Assembly: GCA_965215845.1 (NCBI GenBank)
Contig: CBDCEL010000004.1
Coordinates: forward strand, 806,001-870,000
Length of the DNA stretch: 64,000 nt
DNA from: Aurantibacter_A sp965215845
GTDB taxonomy: Bacteria > Bacteroidota > Bacteroidia > Flavobacteriales > Flavobacteriaceae
Reading direction: 5' to 3'
The notes below the pieces were generated by a model, which ran no database searches, was not told the origin of the DNA, and was given only the letters and a program-made list of their open reading frames with translations. Each line of letters opens with the position of its first letter. The first letter of the stretch is position 1. Shown piece after piece: positions 23,876-33,197 of this stretch. The position numbers and the translations under genes were made by a program.

Positions 23876-25402
23876 GTGTTAAAAAGCAATAGACAGATAC
23901 TCAGAAATTATCTTATAAAACAATTGCCGAGCGCCACTGCCTTTATCAATACCGATTTTGAGGTAGTCGATGCATCAGAACAATGGCTTGAGTTGTTCCA
24001 ATTTTGTAGTTCGGAAGTTTTTGGCAAGACGATTTTTGATTTATTCGGTTCGGCCTTAGTCAAGCGGCGATGTATTCTCGAAGGTTGTTTCGAAGGACGT
24101 CCTAAGAATACGATCATCGATTCATATATAGATCACAACAACGATCAAATTTGGATTGAATGGCAATTCTTACCATGGTACGATGAGCACGAGAATATAG
24201 TCGGGGCTATCGTACAAAATGAAAATGTGACCCAAAGAATTGTCAACCGCCAAAAATTGGAAAAACTTGAAGCCGCTCCAAAATACCAAAACGGTTTGAC
24301 TGAAGACATTCATTCGATCGAGGGAGGGTTAATGTTCAAGACATTGATAGACAACCTTCCGCTCAACGTCTATATCAAGGATGTAGATTCGAAAAGAATC
24401 CTGGTCAACAAATCAGAATGCGAATATTTGGGCTTTCAACATCCCTCAGAGCTTATTGGCAAGAATGATTTCGATATTTATCCTACCGATACAGCCCAAA
24501 TTTCACGTGATGAAGACCTGGCCGTCATGCGTACCCTGGAACCGATTTTAGGACGTGAGACCATAAATAGAAAAAAAGATGGTATTGTCACCTCCTTTTT
24601 AACATCAAAAATGCCATTGGTGGGTGAAAATGGAATAGTTAAAGGGCTTGTCGGTATCAGCTTGGACATTTCAGACCTTAAGCAAAAAGAACTTGAACTT
24701 AGGGATTTGATCAATGTAACTTCTCTTCAAAACAAAAAGCTGGTCGATTTTGCCCACATAATTTCACACAACCTGAGATCGCATGCAGCCAATTTTGCAA
24801 TGTTATTGGAATTTCTTCAAAATGAAGTCAAGGAACCGGAAAGGGAAAAAATTGTCGAAATGCTGATCACTGCCTCTGATAATCTATTGGAAACTCTAGA
24901 TAATCTCAATGAGGTAGTAGCCATCAGTAGCAACACCAATATTGAGAAAAAACCTGTTTCGCTTTCTATGGCCATCAACAAAGTTGTGCAAAATCTGTCC
25001 GATCTTCTTAAGACAAACCATGTCAAAATCGAATGTGATATTGCCGATGGTACCTTTGTGAACGTGGTACCTGACTATCTCGACAATATCTTGTCGAATT
25101 TCATTTCAAACGGCGTTAAATATAAAGACCCCCTGCGTACGCCAGTTTTGAAATTACATTCCAAAAACATTAATGGCCATGTCGTTCTAAGTATCGAAGA
25201 CAATGGCCTGGGCATTGACCTATCGGTTTATGGCGACAAACTCTTTGGCATGTACAAGACCTTTCACAATAATAAAGACGCTAGGGGAATCGGCCTGTAT
25301 ATCACGAAGAATCAAATCGAGGCAATGAATGGTAAGGTGGGTGTTGAAAGCGAAGTTGGCGTCGGAACTAAATTCGAGATATACTTTGATGGAAAAAGTT
25401 AA
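23876..25402 (+). CDS. PAS-domain sensor histidine kinase
   Basis: 508 residues, GTG start. Two PAS domains: one at about 15-125 (INTDFEVVDASEQWLELF) and one at about 155-275 (LPLNVYIKDVDSKRILVN, FDIYPTDTAQISRDED). The phosphoacceptor histidine is in FAHIISHNLRSHAAN and the ATPase domain shows NILSNFISNGVKYKD, SIEDNGLGIDL and ARGIGLYITKNQIEAM. No transmembrane helix, so a cytoplasmic sensor. The stop overlaps the response-regulator gene by 14 bases, so the two form a two-component pair. Confidence 0.9.
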   Translation: MLKSNRQILRNYLIKQLPSATAFINTDFEVVDASEQWLELFQFCSSEVFGKTIFDLFGSALVKRRCILEGCFEGRPKNTIIDSYIDHNNDQIWIEWQFLPWYDEHENIVGAIVQNENVTQRIVNRQKLEKLEAAPKYQNGLTEDIHSIEGGLMFKTLIDNLPLNVYIKDVDSKRILVNKSECEYLGFQHPSELIGKNDFDIYPTDTAQISRDEDLAVMRTLEPILGRETINRKKDGIVTSFLTSKMPLVGENGIVKGLVGISLDISDLKQKELELRDLINVTSLQNKKLVDFAHIISHNLRSHAANFAMLLEFLQNEVKEPEREKIVEMLITASDNLLETLDNLNEVVAISSNTNIEKKPVSLSMAINKVVQNLSDLLKTNHVKIECDIADGTFVNVVPDYLDNILSNFISNGVKYKDPLRTPVLKLHSKNINGHVVLSIEDNGLGIDLSVYGDKLFGMYKTFHNNKDARGIGLYITKNQIEAMNGKVGVESEVGVGTKFEIYFDGKS

Positions 25403-25793
25403 TTCAATCTACATAGTCGATGACGACCCTATTACCGTCTTTGGAATACGGAAAATTCTTGATAGTATCGTCGAATACAAATATATTGACTCGTTCATCA
25501 ACGGACAGGTCGCACTGGATTTTATTCTCAAGGCCTTAGATCGGGGTGCGATCATGCCCGATGTCATATTCCTTGACATAAATATGCCCATTATGGATGG
25601 TTGGCAGTTTCTTGAGGAATTCATAGCCCTACCCATCAAAAAAAAGGTACGCATCAATATAATTACTTCCTCTATCGATATCAACGACAAGGAACGGTGG
25701 GAGCTTTACAAAGAGAAAACGCATCACCTTGTGGCGTACAATAACAAGCCGATACAAAGAGATCAGCTCATCGAAATCACCAAGTCGGCATAA
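25389..25793 (+). CDS. Single-domain response regulator
   Basis: 134 residues from the ATG at 25389 (MEKVNSIYIVDDDP), all receiver domain; there is no output domain. The acidic pocket is in IVDDDPITVFG, the phosphorylated aspartate in VIFLDINMPIMDGWQF, the conserved Ser/Thr in INIITSSIDIND and the lysine in YNNKPIQRDQ. It overlaps the PAS kinase gene by 14 bases. Output must pass through another protein, as in Rcp1/CheY-type regulators. Confidence 0.9.
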   Translation: MEKVNSIYIVDDDPITVFGIRKILDSIVEYKYIDSFINGQVALDFILKALDRGAIMPDVIFLDINMPIMDGWQFLEEFIALPIKKKVRINIITSSIDINDKERWELYKEKTHHLVAYNNKPIQRDQLIEITKSA

Positions 25794-25832
25794 TCATGTT
25801 TTTATGTAGCTTTGAGTAGCAAAGAGCTACCA

Positions 25833-27585
25833 ATGGCGAATCGTCTTTTAACTGTTTTGGTTATTATTGCCCTATTGTCTTGTGAAGAAAAACAAGAGGA
25901 TACGGCAACCGATTTTCAGACCCATTTTGAATCTTCGAAAGGCCGGGAAACGGCAACTTATCTTCAAACCATCGATTTTTATATTCGATTGGCCAAGGAA
26001 TTCCCCGAAATCAACATACAGACCATCGGTGATACCGATAGTGGAAATCCTTTGCACATCGTGACTTTCAATGCGGATTCAGATTTCAATTTTCGACGGG
26101 TCGGTGAAGAAAAAACGATTATATTGATCAACAACGGTATTCATCCGGGTGAACCGGACGGAATCGATGCGACCATGTTGCTCTATCGCGATTTGGCCAC
26201 GCGCAAATTGGAGTCGCCCAAAAATACGGTCTTGGTCACTATACCGGTTTACAATATAGGTGGTAGCCTCAACCGGAACAGTACGACTCGGGCCAACCAG
26301 GATGGTCCCAAATCCTATGGGTTCCGTGGTAATTCAAAAAATTATGACCTCAATCGTGATTTCATAAAATCGGATACGAAAAATGCAAAAACGTTCGCCC
26401 AAATATTCCATTTGGTCAATCCTGATATTTTTATTGACAACCATGTGAGCAATGGGGCCGATTACCAATATACCCTGACCCACCTATTTACCCAACATGA
26501 CAAATTAGGGGGAAAATTGGGCGACTATCTCAACACTGAAATGAGGCCTAAACTTGAAAAGATGCTGTTGGAAGAGAACTGGGATATCACTCCTTATGTG
26601 AATGTATTCAATCAACCTCCGGAAATGGGATTTTCACAATTCATGGATCATCCGAGGTATTCGACGGGCTACACGACCCTTTGGAACACCCTAGGCTTAA
26701 TGGTCGAGACCCACATGTTGAAGCCTTATGGGCAAAGAGTAAAGGGCACTTATGAGCTAATGCGCCAAATGATTAAAATTGCCGAAACCGATGGCGAGAA
26801 AATAAAGAATTTGCGAAAAGAGGCCCTTACAAGACACAAAAACTGGTCAAACTATCCGACAAAATGGGAACTGGATACGACTCGCACTTCAATATTAAAT
26901 TTTAAAGGTTATGAGGTAGATACGATTACCAGTTCCGTTACGGGCTTACCCAGACTAAAGTATGACAGACAGCGACCCTTTGCCAAAGAGGTAATCTACC
27001 AAAACCACTTTACGATGACCGATTCCGTGGTCGTTCCAGATGCCTATATTATTAGAAAAGAATATCAAGAAATAATCGAACTTTTTGACATCAATCAAAT
27101 CACCTACCAAGTCCTTGGGAAGGATACCACCTTACGGGTTGAATCTTATAGAATCTCTGATTATAAAACCTATCAAAATCCATACGAGGGGCATTACCCT
27201 CACTATGACACCTCCGTTTCGGTACAGACCAAATCGATTTCATTTTCACAGGGAGATTATCTGGTCACCACCGACCAACCGGGAATTCGATACCTCATGG
27301 AAACTCTTGAACCGGTAGCGGTCGACTCTTTCTTTAATTGGAATTTTCTTTGATTCCATTCTACAACGGAAAGAAGGATTTTCACCATACATCTTTGAAG
27401 ACAAGGCTTTTGAGTTATTGGAAAATGACCCTGATTTGAAAATGGCCTTTGAACAAAAAAAGGTGGAGGACGAAACCTTCTCCTCGAACTGGTATACCCA
27501 ATTGGATTGGATATTCAAGCACTCAGAACATTATGAACCTGCACATATGCAATATCCCGTATATCGATTGATGAAAAGTAAATAG
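25833..27585 (+). CDS. M14 zinc carboxypeptidase-like lipoprotein, frameshifted
   Basis: A secreted M14-type peptidase. The ATG at 25833 opens a lipoprotein signal (MANRLLTVLVIIALLSCEE, lipobox cysteine near residue 17). The zinc-binding motif is NNGIHPGEPDG, with the later histidine in FIDNHVSNGADYQ and a likely catalytic glutamate in LMVETHMLKPYG. The frame ends early at 27353, but the adjoining frame continues to the TAG at 27583-27585 (DSILQRKEGFSPYIFED, PVYRLMKSK). Removing one C in TTTTCTTTG near 27347 rejoins them to about 583 residues. I take this as sequence error. Confidence 0.85.
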
Positions 27586-27593
27586 AAGTCAAA

Positions 27594-28181
27594 TCAGTAT
27601 CCAAATAAAATGCGAATATTGACATAGGAATTCTCCAGTGCTTGTTGAATTTTTTTAGGCCCCTTCCATTTCACTTTTTTGATGCCCTCTTTCTTTTCCC
27701 CTTTTAACTTGCCATTGTAGTAAGATTTCATGGCGAACCAGTGCACTTCTTTTAAAGTATCGACACCATTGTTCTTAAAAACGTGGTAGGTGGTCTGTAG
27801 AAAATTTTCGATCCGCAGGTCTTGAACTCCTGTTTCTTCCATCACCTCGCGAATGGCGCACACTTCAATTGACTCTCCCTTATCCAATTTACCTTTGGGT
27901 AAATCCCACTTATCATTTCGATAAATGAACAGTACCTTGCCTTCTTGATTGGTGACCACACCTCCTGCCGCGACCATAAGCGGAATTCTCTTGGTAAACT
28001 TTTTAAGAATTTCCTCGTGATTCGGGTGATAGATAAAGGCCTCTTCGAGCTTTCCTTTACGCAAAGATCTTATCGCCTCCTGAATAGAGTCCTCATTGAG
28101 CAAAAAGTATTTATTGTCACCCGCGTCGGAAAGTTTATTGGTCAAGACAAGCGGTCGTTCGTTTACAAAAACTTTATACAT
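27594..28181 (-). CDS. Nudix hydrolase
   Basis: 195 residues from the ATG at 28181 (MYKVFVNERPLVLTNKL); an alternative ATG lies 3 codons upstream at 28190. The N-terminal ~65 residues form a small domain of unknown role found in flavobacterial Nudix proteins. The Nudix box GKLDKGESIEVCAIREVMEETGV is complete, including REVMEE for Mg2+ binding. The substrate cannot be deduced. Divergent from pyrE, whose ATG at 28189 is only 8 bases from this start. Confidence 0.9.
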   Translation of the reverse strand: MYKVFVNERPLVLTNKLSDAGDNKYFLLNEDSIQEAIRSLRKGKLEEAFIYHPNHEEILKKFTKRIPLMVAAGGVVTNQEGKVLFIYRNDKWDLPKGKLDKGESIEVCAIREVMEETGVQDLRIENFLQTTYHVFKNNGVDTLKEVHWFAMKSYYNGKLKGEKKEGIKKVKWKGPKKIQQALENSYVNIRILFGY

Positions 28182-28184
28182 TTG
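28177..28184 (+). promoter_or_regulatory. -7 box directly upstream of pyrE
   Basis: TACATTTG fits TAnnTTTG and ends 4 bases before the pyrE ATG at 28189. The Nudix start codon (minus strand) lies inside the box. A -33 TTTG at the right distance is not visible, so confidence is moderate. Confidence 0.45.
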
Positions 28185-28188
28185 CGGC

Positions 28189-28840
28189 ATGGTTTTAGAC
28201 AAGAACACCGCAAAAAAAACGGCCGAACTGCTCTTGCAAATTAATGCAATAAAGTTGGATCCTGAAAATCCGTTTACATGGGCTTCCGGTTGGAAATCTC
28301 CCATTTACTGCGACAACCGCATCCTGCTTTCATACCCCCCCATCCGAAACTATGTTCGTGAACAAATGGCCCGGCAGGTAGAAGAACTCTATGGTCGGCC
28401 AGACGTCATTGCCGGTGTGGCCACAGGTGCCATAGGAATAGGCGTGCTGGTGGCGGAACAGATGGGGCTGCCCTTTATCTATGTCCGCCCCAAGCCCAAA
28501 TCCCACGGTCGGCAGAACCAGATTGAAGGGCATGCTGAAAAGGGGCAGAATGTAGTGGTCATAGAGGATTTGATCAGTACAGGCCAAAGCAGCCTGGGCG
28601 CGGTTGACGCCCTTGAAAAAGCAGGGTTGCAGGTCAAGGGGATGCTGGCAATCTTCAGCTACGGATTTGACCTTGCCGTCCAGCGCTTTGAGGGACGAAA
28701 CCTCCCGCTGCACACCTTGAGTAATTATGACTATCTGATCTCCCAGGCTTCCCGGAAACAGGCTACGTCAGACGAAGCCCAGCTCGATACCACATGGAGT
28801 CCTGGATGGAGATCAGACCCATGAAAAATGGAATCCCTAG
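28189..28840 (+). CDS. pyrE: Orotate phosphoribosyltransferase, frameshifted near the 3' end
   Basis: Makes OMP from orotate and PRPP. From the ATG at 28189 (MVLDKNTAKKTAELLLQIN) the protein reads normally: PFTWASGWKSPIYCDNR, AGVATGAIGIGVLVAEQ, KPKSHGRQNQIEG and the PRPP loop VVVIEDLISTGQSS. After about 28755 the frame becomes atypical and stops at 28824, whereas another frame ends THEKWNP with a TAG at 28838-28840, the kind of C-terminus expected. So the last ~85 bases probably hold inserted bases. GC from about 28300 on is roughly 52-62 % in the stretches I counted, well above the surroundings. The next gene begins 3 bases on. Confidence 0.88.
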
Positions 28841-28843
28841 TAT

Positions 28844-29254
28844 ATGCATATAGAATCACCCAATAGCCTCAGTTGAGCGCCCCCGTAAGGAAGAAGTGTA
28901 CGAGTTTCTTTCAGATGACCTCGGGAATTTCGAAAAACTGATGCCCGACTCCATCCAGCACGTTCGAAGTGCTGGATGAAGACACCTTCAGGTATTCGCC
29001 CTCAAGGGCATGCCCGAAATCGTGCTCAGGCGGAAAGAGCAGGTCCCACACGAGAAGTTGGTCCTGGGGGCTGCCGAGCGACAAACTTGCCGTTTACCCT
29101 GACGGCGGATCTTGACAGAAGGTCGGGGCCGAACAGACCTGAAGTGTCATCCTTCAGTTTTCAGGGGGAGTTCAACGCCATGATGGCCATGATGATAAAG
29201 CATCCGATTACCAATTTCATTGGCACCTTGTCCGATAACCTGGACAGGATTTAG
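28844..29254 (+). pseudogene. SRPBCC family protein, broken by several frameshifts
   Basis: The START/SRPBCC-like sequence can be read only by switching frames: MHIESPNSLS, then EEVYEFLSDDLGNFEKLMP, FEVLDEDTFR, FALKGMPEIVLRRKEQV, SDKL, and finally PFTLTADLDRRSG to FNAMMAMMIKHPITNFIGTL with a TAG at 29252-29254. Most switches are cured by deleting one base (for example the G in CACGTTCGAAG, GCCGAGCGAC and CTTGCCGTTT). In flavobacteria this small lipid- or ligand-binding-fold gene often follows pyrE. Whether the gene is decayed or the sequence is wrong cannot be decided here; the pattern favours sequence error. GC-rich like pyrE. Confidence 0.75.
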
Positions 29255-29260
29255 AGCTGT

Positions 29261-29992
29261 TCAGTATAGTAGTTTGATTTCTTTGAGATCGAATTCTTCA
29301 AGTAAATGCCCTTCCCTCAAAACCTTCAACAGGCCATCTGCTGAAACCCCTTGTATAATTCCCTTAAAAGTTTCTCGCGCAGGTCGTTGAAAGATGGCTT
29401 CTTTACCATTCATAAAAAGTCTGCTTTCATAGGCTTTGTATAAATCGCCAGTTTCATTCGCTTCCAAGCGTTTTAGATAGTCGACCAATCTATCAAGTAG
29501 GTCATCGAGCAAGTGTTCCAAATTAAAATGACGGCCCAACAACAATTTAAGGGAGCTAGCGTTTGAAAGGTTATGAAAGTGGGTCTGGTTCACGTTAAGC
29601 CCGATACCTATGATAGCGTGCTTGATTTGACCCCCATACAACACGTTTTCTATAAGTATGCCACATATTTTAAATGTACCTGACAGAATGTCGTTTGGCC
29701 ATTTGACCCTTAATTGGGGTAACCGATATGATTCCAAAGTTTCTAGAATGGCCAAGGAAACTGCCATATTCAATTGAAATTGATTGCTTATACGAAACCC
29801 GTTAAGTTTTTTCAATATGCTAAAAGTGAGGTTCTTACCAGGTTCTGTGTCCCAAAGGGCGCCTCTTTGGCCCCTTCCTTTTGTTTGTTTTTCGGTGATA
29901 ACGACCGTTAGATCCCTGCAGGCATCGGACAGCGTAAGATTTTTGAGGTATAAATTGGTAGAGTCCGTGGCATCAAGTTTGATTATACGCAT
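29261..29992 (-). CDS. birA: Biotin--[acetyl-CoA-carboxylase] ligase
   Basis: 243 residues, the short type without an N-terminal DNA-binding domain. It attaches biotin via biotinyl-AMP. Motifs: DATDSTNLYLK, the KGRGQRG biotin/AMP loop (residues near 40), LRVKWPNDILSG with the catalytic lysine in KWPND, and GIGLNVNQ. The C-terminal small domain is present (GIIQGVSADGLLKVL). The gene is intact although the genes on both sides are broken by many frameshifts. It diverges from rsfS. Confidence 0.95.
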   Translation of the reverse strand: MRIIKLDATDSTNLYLKNLTLSDACRDLTVVITEKQTKGRGQRGALWDTEPGKNLTFSILKKLNGFRISNQFQLNMAVSLAILETLESYRLPQLRVKWPNDILSGTFKICGILIENVLYGGQIKHAIIGIGLNVNQTHFHNLSNASSLKLLLGRHFNLEHLLDDLLDRLVDYLKRLEANETGDLYKAYESRLFMNGKEAIFQRPARETFKGIIQGVSADGLLKVLREGHLLEEFDLKEIKLLY

Positions 29993-30088
29993 CTGTACAA
30001 CCCGCTATTTTAATCTCTATATCTTATGTTAAATACTGGGGTCAAAAGAACAAAAAAATAATAACTTTGTGTAAACTAAAACATTTGA

Positions 30089-30471
30089 ATGCAGAAAGGC
30101 AAAGCTAGCGCAGACGAGTTGATCGCATCTGATTTTACAAGGAATAGAAGAAGTAAAGGGACAAGAAATCAGGTTACTGGACCTCAGGGAGATAGAAAAT
30201 ACAGTTTGTGACTACTTTATAATTTGCAATGGTACTTCAAATACGCATGTGAACGCTATCGTCGGATCCATTCAAAAAACTGTTAGCAGGGCGATCAAAA
30301 GACAAACCTTGGCACGTATCGAAGGCAGTGAAAATGCCGAATGGATTCTTAATGGATTACGTAAACGTAGTTGTTCATGTCTTCCAAAAACATATTCGTG
30401 AATACTATGATATCGAAGGACTTTGGGGAGACGCCAAGGTAACCGTGATGGAAGGCAGTCTTAAACAGTAA
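30089..30471 (+). pseudogene. rsfS: Ribosome silencing factor RsfS, broken by several frameshifts
   Basis: Recognisable RsfS/Iojap sequence spread over several frames: MQKGKASADELIAS, then IEEVKGQEIRLLDLREIENTVCDYFIICNGTSN to SIQKTVSRAIK, DKPWH, and WILMDYVNVVVHVFQKHIREYYDIEGLWGDA ending at TAA 30469-30471. Single inserted bases explain the joins (G in TCTGATTTTAC near 30130; A in AAAAGAC; A in CTTAATGG near 30350). RsfS binds uL14 and blocks subunit joining in stationary phase. It precedes ftsH by 10 bases, the normal flavobacterial order. Confidence 0.85.
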
Positions 30472-30481
30472 GAAAGACATA

Positions 30482-32528
30482 ATGGCAAAAGATAATAATA
30501 CGAATCCTAAAAAACCGAAGTTCAGTTCTTGGTGGATTTATGGACTTGATCGCCATGTTTTCTTGATTGGCTTTCAAGTTTCTCAATAGCGGGAACTTTG
30601 CCGGAACGAATACCACCACGACTTCAGAACTTCAGGAGTATTTAAGAAACGGTGATATCGAAAAGAATCACCATTATTACCAATACCGAATCAGGCAAAA
30701 GTCTTTTTGACCGATGAGGCGCTTGGCAAAAGATGTACACAGAGACGTAAGGCCGAAAAACCTTTTTCAATCGGTACGGCCGTCGTTCCCACAATACGTG
30801 GTCTTGACTATGGGGATCTTACAGATCTTTCAGAATGAGATAACCGAAATCAAAAAGGAGAACAATCTTGATACCATTGTCGAATTCGACAAGGAAAGTC
30901 AAGCTATTTCATAGATCTTTTGGTTGGCATATCTGCCGTTTGTGTCTCATCATCGGTATATGGATCTATCTTATGCGCCGAATGTCAGGTGGCGGAGGTG
31001 GCGGGGCCGGAGGTCAGATATTCAATATCGGCAAATCGAAGGCCAAGCTTTTTGACGAGAAGACCGATACGCGCACCTCTTTCAAGGATGTTGCCGGTCT
31101 TGAGGGCGCCAAGGAGGAAGTGGAGGAGATTGTCGAGTTCCTTGAAAAACCCTGATAAGTATACTTCCCTAGGTGGAAAAATCCCCAAGGGTGCACTTTT
31201 GGTAGGCCCTCCAGGAACCGGTAAGACGTTATTGGCAAAGGCGGTCGCCGGGTGAGGCCAAAGTTCCCTTCTTTTCCCTATCAGGTTCCGATTTCGTTGA
31301 GATGTTCGTAGGCGTGGGCGCGTCTACGGGTTCGTGATCTGTTCAAACAGGCCAAAGACAAGGCACCGGCGATAATTTTTATAGATGAGATCGACGCCAT
31401 CGGCCGTGCCCGGGGAAAAAACAATTTTACCGGTTCGAATGATGAAAGAGAGAATACGTTAAACCAAGTTGTTGACCGAAATGGATGGTTTCGGAACCAA
31501 TACCAACGTTATCGTATTGGCCGCAACCAACAGGGCTGACGTACTTGACAAAGCGCTAATGCGCGCGGGTCGGTTCGACCGGCAGATTTATGTTGACCTG
31601 CCCGATATCCGCGAGCGAAAAGAAATATTCGAAGTACACCTTCGGCCGATAAAAACCTCGGAAGACCTTGGATCTTGACTTTTTGGCAAGACAGACCCCC
31701 GGCTTCTCGGGTGCCGATATCGCAAATGTCTGTAACGAGGCGGCCCTGATAGCCGCGCGCAAGGAGAAAGAAAGCAGTGTCAGTAAACAAGACTTTCCTG
31801 GATGCCGTAGATAGAATTGTTGGAGGGCTTGAGAAAGAAAAATAAAATCATTACTCCCGGTGAGAAAGAAGACCATAGCCTATCACGAAGCCGGTCACGC
31901 TACCGTAAGTTGGATGTTGGAGCACGCCGCTCCGTTGGTGAAAGTCACGATCGTGCCAAGAGGACAGTCCTTGGGAGCCGCCTGGTACCTTGCCCGAAGA
32001 ACGATTGATCGTTCGGCCTGAGCAAATGAAAGACGAGATGTGCGCGACCATGGGTGGACGCGCTGCAGAGAAAGTCATATTCGATAAAATTTCGACAGGA
32101 GCCCTTGAGCGATCTTGAGAAGGTAACTAAGCAAGCAAGGGCCATGGTAACCATATACGGTCTGAACGAGGAAATCGGAAACCTTACGTACTACGATTCA
32201 TCTGGACAGACTGATTATGGTTTTTCAAAACCTTATAGCGAGGACACCGCGCAAAAAATCGACGAGGAAATCTCTAAACTCATCGAAGAACAATACCAAC
32301 GGGCAATAAAGGTACTTGGAAGAAAATAAGGACAAGCTGACCGAACTCGCGGAACGCCTGCTTGAAAAAGAAGTCATTTTTAAGGAAGACCTCGAAAAGA
32401 TATTCGGAAAGCGGCCTTTCGAGAAAGAAGAAGTAGAAATTCCATTGGCAAAAAAGGAAGCCGATAAAAATGGCCAAGAGGTTAGCAATGAAGAACCTGC
32501 AGAGGAATTAGGAAAAGAAAATAATTAA
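30482..32528 (+). pseudogene. ftsH: ATP-dependent zinc metalloprotease FtsH, broken by many frameshifts
   Basis: Membrane AAA+ protease. Every region of a normal ~670-residue FtsH is present but in shifting frames: N-terminal TM, periplasmic part, second TM (IIGIWIYLMRRMSGGG), Walker A GPPGTGKTLLAKAV, Walker B FIDEID, second region of homology AATNRADVLDKALMRAGR, zinc motif AYHEAGHAT, and C-terminal EVIFKEDLEKIFG. I count at least eleven joins between about 31144 and 32321, all cured by deleting one base (31144 G, 31250 G, 31325 A, 31466 G, 31672 G, 31797 T, 31835 A, 31865 A, 31989 G, 32105 T, 32321 G), plus more in the first 250 bases. Real loss is improbable for such a core gene; uncorrected insertion errors are the likely cause. 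Confidence 0.9.
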
Positions 32529-32587
32529 TTACATTTAGCGTTTTCATTAAGAACTGACCAAAAACAAACTGATATTTCAAAACACGA

Positions 32588-33196
32588 ATGGGGTTGTTAG
32601 ATAAATTGTTCGGGGGTGGCAAAAAGGTCTCAAAAGAGACCATACAGACCCGTGGTGCACATATGCCCGATTTGAACATTCCCGTCGACGAGAAGTTTAC
32701 CATACATTTCAAAAAAAACGGAGGTAAATTTCTATATTGTGATTCACCTGAGGAAATTTCAATTGCATTGGCCAATATCGTTCAAGAGAATGATTGGCAG
32801 AATCATCCCTTTTTAGTTTTGGACGATCGCCTGCAAAAAAAATTCTCTAAAGAGAATATCAGTTTTACTGACAGCTCAAAAGAAAGCGAAGTGTTCTTTA
32901 CAACCTGTGAGCATCTAATCGCTCAAAACGGTTCAATTTTGGTCTGCTCGAATCAATTGTTGGAAAACAAGCTGGGCGACCTCCCCGACAATGTCATTGT
33001 CTATGCCACCACAAGTCAAATGGTCGAATCGATCGGTGAAGGCCTCAAGGTCATCAAGAAAAAGTATGGCCGCAAGATACCAACGAACATTACCACATTA
33101 AAACACTTTCAGGCCACGGAAGAAAACGATCACGATTTTCTTACCTACGGCAGTAGCTCCAAGAACCTTTATCTTTTACTTCTGGAGGATCTATAA
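32588..33196 (+). CDS. LUD domain protein (LutC-like)
   Basis: 202 residues. The central and C-terminal parts (TTCEHLIAQNGSILVCSNQ, LPDNVIVYATTSQMVESIGEGL) fit the LUD/LutC-type domain found in lactate-utilisation proteins, a fold related to 5-formyltetrahydrofolate cyclo-ligase. No lutA/lutB genes are nearby. Its constant place between ftsH and cdsA in flavobacteria suggests a link to membrane quality control or lipid synthesis rather than lactate use, but that is inference. One base separates its stop from cdsA. Confidence 0.75.
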   Translation: MGLLDKLFGGGKKVSKETIQTRGAHMPDLNIPVDEKFTIHFKKNGGKFLYCDSPEEISIALANIVQENDWQNHPFLVLDDRLQKKFSKENISFTDSSKESEVFFTTCEHLIAQNGSILVCSNQLLENKLGDLPDNVIVYATTSQMVESIGEGLKVIKKKYGRKIPTNITTLKHFQATEENDHDFLTYGSSSKNLYLLLLEDL

Positions 33197-33197
33197 T

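Noticed and set aside
28755..32325. Programmed ribosomal frameshifting in ftsH and rsfS
   Set aside because: More than ten sites with no shared slippery sequence, all repaired by deleting a base; programmed frameshifting uses one site with a recognisable signal.
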